A stretch of DNA of 62,220 bases, taken from NCBI RefSeq assembly GCF_900129055.1, contig NZ_FQUZ01000020.1, positions 1 through 62,220 on the forward strand, given 5' to 3'. Below the pieces are notes generated by a model. The model saw nothing but the letters and a program-made list of their open reading frames with translations. It did not search any database and had not been told where the DNA came from. The DNA comes from Lampropedia hyalina DSM 16112 (lineage in GTDB: Bacteria > Pseudomonadota > Gammaproteobacteria > Burkholderiales > Burkholderiaceae_C). Positions 18,479 through 27,023 of the stretch are shown in pieces (within the stretch, counting starts at the first letter, position 1; the number at the start of each line of letters is the position of its first letter). The translations under genes and the position numbers were made by a program.

Positions 18479-19438
18479 TCATCGGTGCCGACCATGCCGC
18501 TGGTGCGCAGCCACGCAGGAAACCACACCCAGGCACAGAAAGGCGAATGCCGCCAGTTCGGTGCCGGTGGGCCACCGCTGCTCCCACAGAAAACCGTAGA
18601 GCAAAGCGAACAGCGTCTCGAACAAGATCATCTGCCCAGCCAGCGTGAGCGGCAGCAAGCGGCTCATGCGGTTCCACAGCCCATTGCCGACGATGGAAGC
18701 CAACAATGCCAGCGTGGCCACCACCGCTGCAAACTGCCACCAGTCGGCGGCGGTATGCGGTGTGGCATCCAGCACAATGGCCACCGGAATCAAGGGCACG
18801 ACCATCGCTCCGGTCACGATGCCCATCAGCAGGTTCCAGTCGTGAACACCGACGTGCTGCACCCGTGCCAGCCAGCGGCTGTTGGCCACGGCAAACCATG
18901 TCCAGGCAAGCAACGCGCCCACCGCACAGCCCAGTCCAGCGACATGCCGCAGCGACACACCCGGTGCGGGCATGGCCAGCACCTGCCAGCCGATGCAAAA
19001 CGCGCCCAGCGCACAACAGACCAGCGACGGAGTCAGCGCGCGCAAGGGCACGGCATGGCGGTCGCGGCTGCCAATGATGGTCACCCACACCGGCAGAAAG
19101 CCAATCACCAGCGAGGTCATGGCAATCCCGCCCCACTGCACGGCAGCCGACAGCAGCACATAGTAGAGCAGGTTGCCAATCAGGGCCAGACTGATGATGC
19201 CGACCCATTGCTGCCGCGTCAGCCGGGGCACCACCTTGCGCCAGCGGGGAGCAAGCAGCACCAGCGACAACAGGCCATAACACAGGTAGCGGCCTGTGGC
19301 CAGATGCAACGGCCCGAATCCGCGCACCAATTCCGGCGCGAGAAACACCAGCCCCCACACCGCCCCGGCCCCTGCGCCGCAGAGTATGCCAATGGTGATC
19401 CGGGATGCACCCGACAGAAATGAATGATTTTTCAACAT
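18479..19438 (-). CDS. EamA/DMT-superfamily transporter
   Basis: A 319 aa inner-membrane protein with about ten transmembrane helices in two EamA repeats (drug/metabolite transporter superfamily). The first repeat contains GAVWGLVFLAPELVRGF and the second ends VVSCVAAHQRHGRHR. The start at MLKNHSFLSGAS gives the normal length. The much longer in-frame extension reads through the AraC gene on the same strand and is not coding. It lies 59 bp after the AraC gene, which probably controls it. The exported compound is unknown. Confidence 0.9.
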   Translation of the reverse strand: MLKNHSFLSGASRITIGILCGAGAGAVWGLVFLAPELVRGFGPLHLATGRYLCYGLLSLVLLAPRWRKVVPRLTRQQWVGIISLALIGNLLYYVLLSAAVQWGGIAMTSLVIGFLPVWVTIIGSRDRHAVPLRALTPSLVCCALGAFCIGWQVLAMPAPGVSLRHVAGLGCAVGALLAWTWFAVANSRWLARVQHVGVHDWNLLMGIVTGAMVVPLIPVAIVLDATPHTAADWWQFAAVVATLALLASIVGNGLWNRMSRLLPLTLAGQMILFETLFALLYGFLWEQRWPTGTELAAFAFLCLGVVSCVAAHQRHGRHR

Positions 19439-19497
19439 CCCGCCACGATAGCCACCCGAACTGCGGCTGTCTTGTCCCAGGCTATTGCAGTTTGGAC

Positions 19498-20280
19498 TCA
19501 GGCTGTTGCCGTGCCAGGGAAAGGGGTGCTGCGTGCCTGCCTGCGGTATGCGGCAGGGGGCATTCCGGTGGCCTTGCGCACTGCGCGGGTCAGCGCACTC
19601 TGATCGGAAAACCCCAGGGCAGCAGCCATTTCGGCAATCGGCCTGTCGGTGCCTGCCAGCCACTGGCGTGCCTGTTCCAGCCGACGTTGCACCAGCCAGT
19701 CGTGTGGCGTGGTGCCGAATGCGTCGCGGAACAGCACATGCAGCCGACTGGCACTCACCCCGACGCAGGCTGCCATGTCGGCCACCGTCCAGTGGCGCGC
19801 GAGATCGGCATCCACAGTGGCCGCCAGTTTGGCCCACCTCACCGATGGCTGGGGCGTGCCATTGGCCAGCGCATCCAGCAACAAAGGCATCCACAAGGCG
19901 GCACGCTCTGTCACACCCTCGCCTTGCAGTGAAGCCGCCATGTAATCGATCAGGTGGTTCGCTGCCGGGGAAACCGGCAGAAAACGGTGCGCCGCCCACT
20001 GCTCGGCCTGTCGAGAATCCAGCATGTGCGGCAGTACGTCCACGATCAGGAACCCGTTGGCCTGCTGGCTGGCCTGGATGTGGCACATCCCTTGGGGGAC
20101 ATAGGCCGCCCGCATTCGATCCAGCCATGCACCCCGACCGCCCACTTCGATTTCAAGGGCACCATGCAGCGGCAGTACGAGTTGCACGAAATCGTGTGCA
20201 TGGGCCTGACCATCCTGACCGTAACTGCGCACCGTCAGGGCCAGCGGGCGGTGCGGCATCTGCAATGGGGTGGCTGGCAT
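19498..20280 (-). CDS. AraC-family transcriptional regulator
   Basis: A 260 aa regulator. The N-terminal cupin-like sensor (HAHDFVQLVLPLHGALEIEVGG) is followed by two helix-turn-helix units: WTVADMAACVGVSASRLHVLF and RPIAEMAAALGFSDQSALTRAV. It ends in the family segment ATGMPPAAYRRQ. It precedes the EamA exporter on the same strand, so local control of that transporter is likely. It follows the exonuclease/DUF294 genes by a 27 bp gap, so read-through from them is possible. Confidence 0.92.
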   Translation of the reverse strand: MPATPLQMPHRPLALTVRSYGQDGQAHAHDFVQLVLPLHGALEIEVGGRGAWLDRMRAAYVPQGMCHIQASQQANGFLIVDVLPHMLDSRQAEQWAAHRFLPVSPAANHLIDYMAASLQGEGVTERAALWMPLLLDALANGTPQPSVRWAKLAATVDADLARHWTVADMAACVGVSASRLHVLFRDAFGTTPHDWLVQRRLEQARQWLAGTDRPIAEMAAALGFSDQSALTRAVRKATGMPPAAYRRQARSTPFPGTATA

Positions 20281-20307
20281 GGCAATCAGCGTGGCAGGGG
20301 CGAAGTT

Positions 20308-21117
20308 TCAGAACACCTGCTGCTGGTCGCGCTGTTCCTTCTGGGCGCGTTCGCGTTGCCAGGCCGCCAGCGCGTCGGCCAGTTGCGCCCAGGTGTGCAA
20401 GCCCTGTTGCCGCGCCTGTGCCAGCACGATCAAGGCAATCTGCGCGGTGGCGAAGGCATCGGCAGCGGCGTGGTGTCGCGCGGGCATGTCGAGTGCAAAG
20501 CATTGCAGCCAGTGATCCAGCCCCGCCTGGGGTTTGGCGTGCTGCGGAAACAGCATGGGGGCGAGGTAGGCCAAGTCCAGCGGCCTGGGGATGCGCGCCC
20601 CGTCCAGCCCCAGCCAATGGGCGGCGGCGCGTTGCAGCATGGCATGGTCAAAGGCCGCGTGGTAGGCCAGCCAGATGGCATCTGGCCCGAATTCGAGCAA
20701 TTCGAGCAAGGCAAGATGCGGTTCCTGGCCGCGCGCCAAGTCGGCCTGGGTCAGACCGTGGATGAGCTGGCTTTCGGCATGCAGCGGCACTTCGACGCGC
20801 AGTATGCACTCCAGCGGCTTGCCCATGACAATGCTTTGCTGCTCGATGCGCACGGCCCCGGCGGCCAGCACCACGTCCTTGTGGATGTTCAGGCCACTGG
20901 TTTCCAGATCGAACACCACCAGCGGTTGTTCCAGCAGGCTGTGGGCCGTGGCCGCTGTCGCGGGCAGCGGCAGTGCCGCCAGTCGCTGCCGGGTGGCATC
21001 GTCCAGTGCAGCAGCGGGCGCACTGCCGGGCGACTGGCCGCGCCAGCGTTGCCATTGCTGGTGCAGCCACTGGCGCAGCGGGGGGGAATGAGAGGAATCG
21101 GGGGGCATGGCGGGCAT
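20308..21117 (-). CDS. 3'-5' exonuclease, DnaQ-like DEDDh family
   Basis: A 269 aa exonuclease. The DEDDh motifs are Exo I VVFDLETSGLN, Exo II YHAAFDHAML and Exo III RHHAAADAFATAQ. About 60 N-terminal residues form a basic, Gln/Trp-rich tail with no recognised domain. It starts 13 bp after the DUF294 gene. This pair recurs in proteobacteria, often near acetate uptake genes, so both products probably act together. The natural substrate is unknown and it is not the replicative epsilon subunit by context. Confidence 0.9.
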   Translation of the reverse strand: MPAMPPDSSHSPPLRQWLHQQWQRWRGQSPGSAPAAALDDATRQRLAALPLPATAATAHSLLEQPLVVFDLETSGLNIHKDVVLAAGAVRIEQQSIVMGKPLECILRVEVPLHAESQLIHGLTQADLARGQEPHLALLELLEFGPDAIWLAYHAAFDHAMLQRAAAHWLGLDGARIPRPLDLAYLAPMLFPQHAKPQAGLDHWLQCFALDMPARHHAAADAFATAQIALIVLAQARQQGLHTWAQLADALAAWQRERAQKEQRDQQQVF

Positions 21118-21130
21118 CTCCGAAGCGGTG

Positions 21131-23074
21131 TTACGAGAGCCGGTAGCGCAGACGCAGTGAATCCTGCACCTGCCGCGCCTGCCGCAGCGATTCGCGCAGG
21201 ATGCGTTCGTCCAGCGTGTTGAGGCTGGCAGGGTTCAGGCTGTTGTCCAGCGGCTGGTATGCCTGGGCCTGGCGGCGATGCTGCTGCATGCGCAGCAGTT
21301 GCAGGTAGTTGTAGGCTTCGCTCCACGCCTGGGCCTGCGGCTGGCCGATCACGCCTTTCTGTGCCAGTTGCGCCATGCGCTCCAGCGTGGATGCCTCTGT
21401 GATGCCATGCGCCAGTGCCAGAATGCGCGCGCCGTCCACAAAGGGCGTGAGGGCCTGGGTCTTGAGGTCGATGTCGGCCTTGGCCAGCCCCAGTGCCTGC
21501 TCCAGCCGGTTGCGCACACCGCCCAGCGTGGGGCTGTGCTCCAGCGCGGTCTGCGCCATCATGCGCTGGAACAGCGGGTTGTCGGCCACCATGGCCAGCA
21601 ATTCCGCCTGCAAGTGCGCAAAGCCATTGTCCGCACCCCACAGCGGGCGAATGTCAAAGAAGATGGTGGCCTTGAGCAAATTCTCCGGGTCGGTCTCGCG
21701 CAGTATGGCCAGGAAGAAGCCATGCCACTCCCGCGCCGACAGGCACAGCCGGGGATTGCCCGCCATGATGTTGCCCTTGCACAGCGTCAGCCCGCACTGG
21801 TGCAGGGCCTGGTTGATGGCACGCGCCAGCGGCAGCAGGCGTTGCCTGTGCTGCTCGGCCTCCTGGGCACTGTCTGCCTGGAACAGGATGCCATTGTCCT
21901 GGTCGGTCAGCAGCGTCTGCTCCTGCCGTCCTTCGCTGCCGAACACCAGCCAGGTGAAAGGCACACCAGGGTCGCCGTGCTCGGCCAGCATCAGTTCGAT
22001 GACGCGGGTGGTGGTGTGGTCGTTCAGTTGCGTGATGACGCGCAGAATCTGCGCCGCGCTGGCTCCATGCGCCAGCATGGCATCCACCAGCCGGTCGATG
22101 CCGCGCCGCTGCGCCTGCAAGGCCTCAATGCTGTCGGCCTGACGCAAGGCACGCGCCAGATGCACCAGATCGACCCGTTGCAGCGCGAACAGGTCGCGCT
22201 CGGACAGAACCCCCACCAGCTTGCCGTCATCGACCACGCAGACATGGGTAATGTGGTGCTGGGTCAGCAACAGGGCCGCATCGAAGGCGGTGCTGGAAGA
22301 CGGCAGGCTGTAGGGATTGGGCACCATGCAATCGGCCATGAGACTGGACTGCATCGGCTGGCCCTGCGCCACCATGTTGCGCAGATCGCGCAATGTGAAG
22401 ATGCCCAGCAGGTGCTGCTGGGCATCGACCACGGCCACACTGCCCACGCGCCGCTGGTACATCTGCTGCACCGCTGCCTGCACGGTGGTGTCGGGGCTGC
22501 ACGTCAGTGGCTCGCGCCCCATCAGGGTTTGCAGGCGGGCATCCAGCGAATACTGCGCCCCCAGCGATACGGTGGCACTTTGCTGCACCTTCAGGTGCAG
22601 TTGCCCCAGCAGGCTGCTCACGCCCTTGAAGGCAAACTGCCGGAACGGCTCGGACAATTGCAGCATGTGCGCATACTGCTGCACCGGCAGTTGCAGGCAG
22701 AAAGTATCCTGCACGGCCGTATAGGTGGTGCGGGTGGATCGATCACCCACAATCGCGGCCACCGGAAACCCATCGCCGGGCCACAGCTCCAGCTCAGCCG
22801 TGTCCAGCCCCTCGCTGGCCGGAATATCCGCGCCCCCGCGCTCGCCCCGCACCTGCCCCTGCCGAATCAGAAACCACTCCTGCACCCGCCCGTCACCGGG
22901 ATGCAGAATGCGGCTTCCCTGGGGGTAGAAGGCCAGCCTGCACCCTTCCACCAGTTGCACCAGATGACCCGGTTCCATCTGGCTGAACGGCGGATGCTGT
23001 TGCAGGAACTGCACGATGCCCTGCACATTCTGCGAGACCGCATCGCGGCCTGCGCGCTCCAACGAGTTTGTCAT
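21131..23074 (-). CDS. cNMP-binding, CBS and DUF294 nucleotidyltransferase-like protein
   Basis: A 647 aa multidomain cytoplasmic protein. Residues about 25-150 form a cyclic-nucleotide-binding-like fold (GSRILHPGDGRVQEWFLIRQGQVRGE). Two CBS motifs follow at about 185-310 (CSPDTTVQAAVQQMYQRRVGS; CVVDDGKLVGVLSERDLFAL). Then come a GlnD-like nucleotidyltransferase domain with GSEGRQEQTLLTDQDNGI, and DUF294 C-terminal helices. The GS...D-x-D pattern of the transferase is kept. CBS domains usually sense adenosine nucleotides. The start is MTNSLERAGRDAVS. It is the upstream partner of the exonuclease. Confidence 0.9.
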   Translation of the reverse strand: MTNSLERAGRDAVSQNVQGIVQFLQQHPPFSQMEPGHLVQLVEGCRLAFYPQGSRILHPGDGRVQEWFLIRQGQVRGERGGADIPASEGLDTAELELWPGDGFPVAAIVGDRSTRTTYTAVQDTFCLQLPVQQYAHMLQLSEPFRQFAFKGVSSLLGQLHLKVQQSATVSLGAQYSLDARLQTLMGREPLTCSPDTTVQAAVQQMYQRRVGSVAVVDAQQHLLGIFTLRDLRNMVAQGQPMQSSLMADCMVPNPYSLPSSSTAFDAALLLTQHHITHVCVVDDGKLVGVLSERDLFALQRVDLVHLARALRQADSIEALQAQRRGIDRLVDAMLAHGASAAQILRVITQLNDHTTTRVIELMLAEHGDPGVPFTWLVFGSEGRQEQTLLTDQDNGILFQADSAQEAEQHRQRLLPLARAINQALHQCGLTLCKGNIMAGNPRLCLSAREWHGFFLAILRETDPENLLKATIFFDIRPLWGADNGFAHLQAELLAMVADNPLFQRMMAQTALEHSPTLGGVRNRLEQALGLAKADIDLKTQALTPFVDGARILALAHGITEASTLERMAQLAQKGVIGQPQAQAWSEAYNYLQLLRMQQHRRQAQAYQPLDNSLNPASLNTLDERILRESLRQARQVQDSLRLRYRLS

Positions 23075-23140
23075 GGGCGAAAGCCTTTCTGTGATGGTAG
23101 TGGGTGAAGCCAGTCGAAGCGGAGGCACTCATGACACGCC

Positions 23141-24241
23141 CTAGCCGCGCAGAAACTCCTCCAGCGCGCTCTTGGCAATGCGCCAGGCACTGCCGATCTT
23201 GCGGGCCTTCAGGTCGCCGGTGTGAATGGCCGTCATGACATCTTCCACCGACACACCCAGGGCCTGCGCCGCCTGTTCCGGCGTGAGCACATCCAGCCCG
23301 GCGGTGGCAGCAGCAGCCGCTGGTGCCGCTGCGGGAGCAAAATTGCCCGGCAGGGGCGGCGGCACGGCAGATGCACCACCCGGTTGCTGCATGGAGCGCA
23401 TCATCTCCTGCGCCAGCCCGAAGCCCATGGCCATCTGCGCAGGCATGGCTGCTGCGGCCCCGGCTTCGCCGCCCTCGCCCATGGCCACGCCCATCTGGTA
23501 CTTGACGTAATCGTTCAGGTTGCCGATGACGCTCATGCTGCTGCGCTTGTCGATGGCCTGCTCCACCTCCGGCGGCACCGACACATTCTCCAGAATGAAG
23601 CTGCTGACCTCCAGACCATACTTCTGGCGGATGGCTGGGTTGATGATGGGCAGCAGCGCGTCGCCCAGCTCGCTGTAGCGTTGCGCAATGTCCAGCACCG
23701 GCACATGCGCCTTGACCAGTGCCTCGGTGAAGACACTGACGATGCGCGAACGCATGGTGTCGTTGAATTCGTCAAGGCGGAAATTCTGGTCGGTGCCCGC
23801 CACTTCCTTCAGAAACAGCGGCGCGTCCACAATGCGGAAGTCATAAGTGCCGAAGGCCCGCAGACGCACCACGCCGAAGTCCTGGTCGCGCATCATCACC
23901 GGATTGGATGTGCCCCACTTGTTGCCGGTGAACAGGCGCGTGTTCAGGTAATAGACATCGCACTTGAAAGGCGACTGGAAGCCGTATTTCCAGCCCAGGA
24001 TGGTCGAGAGAATCGGAATGTTCTCGGTGGTAAGCGTATGCTTGCCGGGGTTGAACAGATCGGCAAACTGTCCAGCCGCCACGAACTGCACCTGCTGCGA
24101 CTCGCGCACGATGAGCTGCGCCCCGTTCTTGATCTCCTTGTCGTTGTCCGGCCAGCGGTACGACAGGGTATCGCGCGAATCATCCGTCCACTCGATGATC
24201 TCGATCAACTGGTTTCTGACTAGATTGAAAATGCGTTCCAT
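23141..24241 (-). CDS. SPFH-domain protein with C-terminal excisionase-like helix-turn-helix
   Basis: A 366 aa protein of the virion-core-like/YdjI SPFH family. Residues 1-255 form the SPFH core (VRESQQVQFVAAGQFADLF; RLRAFGTYDFRIVDAPLFLKE). A Gly/Ala/Met and Pro-rich linker follows, about 255-315. The last 50 residues (LTPEQAAQALGVSVEDVM...KARKIGSAWRIAKSALEEFL) match the MerR/excisionase-type HTH fold. Other members carry a zinc ribbon or GYF-like tail, so this tail may bind a partner rather than DNA. No transmembrane helix is visible. It lies 66 bp upstream of the DUF294 gene on the same strand. Confidence 0.85.
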   Translation of the reverse strand: MERIFNLVRNQLIEIIEWTDDSRDTLSYRWPDNDKEIKNGAQLIVRESQQVQFVAAGQFADLFNPGKHTLTTENIPILSTILGWKYGFQSPFKCDVYYLNTRLFTGNKWGTSNPVMMRDQDFGVVRLRAFGTYDFRIVDAPLFLKEVAGTDQNFRLDEFNDTMRSRIVSVFTEALVKAHVPVLDIAQRYSELGDALLPIINPAIRQKYGLEVSSFILENVSVPPEVEQAIDKRSSMSVIGNLNDYVKYQMGVAMGEGGEAGAAAAMPAQMAMGFGLAQEMMRSMQQPGGASAVPPPLPGNFAPAAAPAAAAATAGLDVLTPEQAAQALGVSVEDVMTAIHTGDLKARKIGSAWRIAKSALEEFLRG

Positions 24242-24299
24242 GGCATGAGGCAATGTGAGTGAATCCAGCGTTCATTCTAAGGGTGTGTCTGACCAAACA

Positions 24300-24330
24300 C
24301 AAAACCGCCACAGGGCATGGCCCTGTGGCG
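24300..24330 (-). terminator. Rho-independent terminator after the PKD lipoprotein gene
   Basis: On the minus strand CGCCACAGGGC and GCCCTGTGGCG form a strong stem (24306-24330), followed by GGTTTTGTGTTT. It separates the lipoprotein gene from the SPFH gene. Confidence 0.8.
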
Positions 24331-24390
24331 ACGTAAATCAGCGGATGGCGGGTGCAATGCCGTTCACCCCGCCGAATCCCGCCCCCGCGT

Positions 24391-26961
24391 TCAGAACACC
24401 CCGATGCTGGGGTTGAAGTTGAACGTGAACTGCGGTTTTTCCTGGATGTCGAAGCTCCAGCTCAGGTTGCGCCGTTCATCATCGACCCTGCCATCCGCAT
24501 CCAGTACCGGCAGGCGGTCGATGGGCCAGACCAACTGGAAGTCCACGCTTTCGCCTTTCTTGATGAGCTGGTTGTTTTGCAGACCCACGAATTTCGGGCT
24601 GAACACGCCATCGGCATCGCTGGCCTTCAGGTTCACGACCGTGTAATCGCCACCAATGGCAGACAGACGGAAACTGCGCACCACAAAGTCACCCCGGAAG
24701 CCATTCTTGAAGCCGGTCTGGATGAGGTTCGCGCCAGCGATAACGGCATTGGCGGCATATTCCGTGCTGTTCGTTCCAACGAACGGGAAGATTTCCTGCC
24801 GGATTCTGACATCGTCATCCTTGACGGAATTGAACACCAACTGCTGGTCGTTGTTCGACCAGTCATGCTTTTGCTGGAGGTTTTCCAACAACAGATTCGG
24901 ATAGTCCTCGCGGGTGGAGGCATAAACCTCCATGCTGTACGGCCCGGCAATGTCGATGCCATCGCTGACGGCCAGATCGAGCACATAACGACCGGTTGCC
25001 GTGGGTGCGAAACTGAACTGGCTGCACGTCCAGTTGCGGATGTTCAGTCCTGCCGCAATCCAGTCTTCCAGGCTGATGACGGATGCTCCGGGATAGCTGT
25101 TGCTGCCCGTGGCGGCGCAGAAGTAGTCGTTCGGATGCTCCAGCTTGCTGCCGGACGGCTCGGTGGAGAGCGTCCAGAGATAGCTCATCGGGTCACCATC
25201 CGGGTCATAGCCATTGGGCTGGAACTGCATGCTGTTCCATCGATCGACTCGCGTGGAGTCAGCCGCCGCGTTGTACTGAACGGTATTGCCGCTCTTGCCA
25301 ACCAGCATGGGTTGCTCAGACGTGTAGGGCGCGCCGCTCATCGAGATGCGGCCAATCGGTGCGTTGTTGCTGGTTTTGGCCTGAACGGTCAGGCGTACCG
25401 GAGTGACAGAGATGTAGTCGCTGCTGGGATACCCATGTTCATCGGTCACCAGCAGGTCAAAGACGTACCGGCCCGGCTGGTCTGGCACGAAGGTGGCATG
25501 CACCTTGTCACCGCCCGTCAAGGTGGCCTGGCTACCATCGGGCTTGTCCAGCATCGTCCACTGGTAAGTGAGGCGGTTGTCGTCGGGGTCACTGCTGCCC
25601 TCGGCGGTGATCGTGACGGTTCTGCCCACTCCCACCACACCACTGCTGCCCATGACCTTGGCCGCCGCCTGAGGCGGACGGTTCGCGCCGTTGATGACCG
25701 TGTAGGTGGCCGTGACCGGATCGCTCCACTCGGTGCCATCGAACACGCGCAACTGCACTTCGTAGTCGCCATAGTGCGTGCCGACAAAAGTCTGTGCCTT
25801 GAAATTGGTGGCCGCGTCGTAGCCTTCGGGAGCCTTCAGCAGCGTGAACTCGCGGCCGGTGTAGAGGTTGTCGCCATCGATGTCATAAGAGTAAGCTGCC
25901 GTCATGCTGATGGAGGTGTCACGCTCGGCCTCCCAGGTCTTACTCCAGGGTGCGGTGATGCGGGCCACCGGCTTGGTATTGGGCGCGCCTTCAGGCTTGA
26001 CGACCTTGACGGAAAGGGACTTTCCACCGTAGGCCTTGCCATCGAACACCGTCAGGCCCAGTGTGTAGCTGCCAGCAAAGTCGGGCACGAAGGAAGCCTG
26101 TGCCTTGTCGGCGTTCTCCAGCACCGGGTTGGAGCCAATGGGCTTGCTGCCGACACTCCAGCGGTAGGTGAGCGCGTCGCCATCGGCATCGCTGCTGTTG
26201 CGTCCATCCAGCTCGATTTTCTCGCCTCGGACGGCGGCCTCGATATTGGCGATGATGTCCGCCACCGGAATGGAGTTCAGGCCACCGATGCCAATCGTCA
26301 CTTCCACCGGCGCGCTGCTTCTGGCTCCGTAATGCACCACCAGCGTGGCCTTGTAGGTGCCGACCTTGTCGGCACTGAAACGCGGCTGGGCATTGCCGGG
26401 GTTGTCCAGCACGGCAGTGCTGTCGGCGGGTTTGCTGGTCAGCTCCCAGGTGTAGGTCAAGCCTGCGGCACTGCCACCAGCGGGAGGCTGGCTGGCCGTG
26501 CCATCGAGTTGCACGGTGGTACCCACCAGTTGGTTGATCTCGGTGGCCACCACGGCCACCGGGTCGGGGTTGCTCACGGCGAAGGTGACGGCAGCCGTGC
26601 TGCTGCTGGCCGTGCCGTCATTGACCACGAGGGTGATGACGTACTCGCCGGGGCGATCGGGCGTGAAGGTGGGCCTGGCCACCGTGGCATCGGAAATGGT
26701 GGCTGTGCTGTTTTCCGATTTCTTTTCGATGGTCCACAGGTAGGTCAGCGTGCCGGCATTGGGCGTGGTGCTGGCCGAACCATCCAGTGTGATGGTGGTA
26801 CCAGCGGCCACCTGGGTCTGGTCTGCCGAAGCCGATGCTGTGGGAGGATTGGTGGGCGCGACGGGAACGGATTCGCCGCCACCTCCGCCGCCGCAGGCAG
26901 CCAGAAACAGCGCAGTGGCCGAGCCAAGCACTGCAATATGGGTACGCAATGGTTTTTGCAT
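24391..26961 (-). CDS. PKD-repeat lipoprotein
   Basis: An 856 aa secreted lipoprotein. The signal ends in the lipobox LFLAAC (Cys23), followed by a Gly run. At least six PKD-type beta-sandwich repeats follow, each marked by D-x-D-G-D or SSDPDDNRLTYQWT and a FVPDQPGRYVFDLLVTD-like end. The C-terminal 250 residues (from about 600) do not show clear PKD motifs. It is 62 bp after the TonB receptor gene and probably shares its transcript, so it may be the surface or periplasmic binding partner of that receptor. The ligand is unknown. Confidence 0.85.
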   Translation of the reverse strand: MQKPLRTHIAVLGSATALFLAACGGGGGGESVPVAPTNPPTASASADQTQVAAGTTITLDGSASTTPNAGTLTYLWTIEKKSENSTATISDATVARPTFTPDRPGEYVITLVVNDGTASSSTAAVTFAVSNPDPVAVVATEINQLVGTTVQLDGTASQPPAGGSAAGLTYTWELTSKPADSTAVLDNPGNAQPRFSADKVGTYKATLVVHYGARSSAPVEVTIGIGGLNSIPVADIIANIEAAVRGEKIELDGRNSSDADGDALTYRWSVGSKPIGSNPVLENADKAQASFVPDFAGSYTLGLTVFDGKAYGGKSLSVKVVKPEGAPNTKPVARITAPWSKTWEAERDTSISMTAAYSYDIDGDNLYTGREFTLLKAPEGYDAATNFKAQTFVGTHYGDYEVQLRVFDGTEWSDPVTATYTVINGANRPPQAAAKVMGSSGVVGVGRTVTITAEGSSDPDDNRLTYQWTMLDKPDGSQATLTGGDKVHATFVPDQPGRYVFDLLVTDEHGYPSSDYISVTPVRLTVQAKTSNNAPIGRISMSGAPYTSEQPMLVGKSGNTVQYNAAADSTRVDRWNSMQFQPNGYDPDGDPMSYLWTLSTEPSGSKLEHPNDYFCAATGSNSYPGASVISLEDWIAAGLNIRNWTCSQFSFAPTATGRYVLDLAVSDGIDIAGPYSMEVYASTREDYPNLLLENLQQKHDWSNNDQQLVFNSVKDDDVRIRQEIFPFVGTNSTEYAANAVIAGANLIQTGFKNGFRGDFVVRSFRLSAIGGDYTVVNLKASDADGVFSPKFVGLQNNQLIKKGESVDFQLVWPIDRLPVLDADGRVDDERRNLSWSFDIQEKPQFTFNFNPSIGVF

Positions 26962-27023
26962 GGTGATCTTTCTTTGCCTTGGGTTGCTTTGTCGAACTGA
27001 AAACGGGAGTGCGGGATGCGGCT

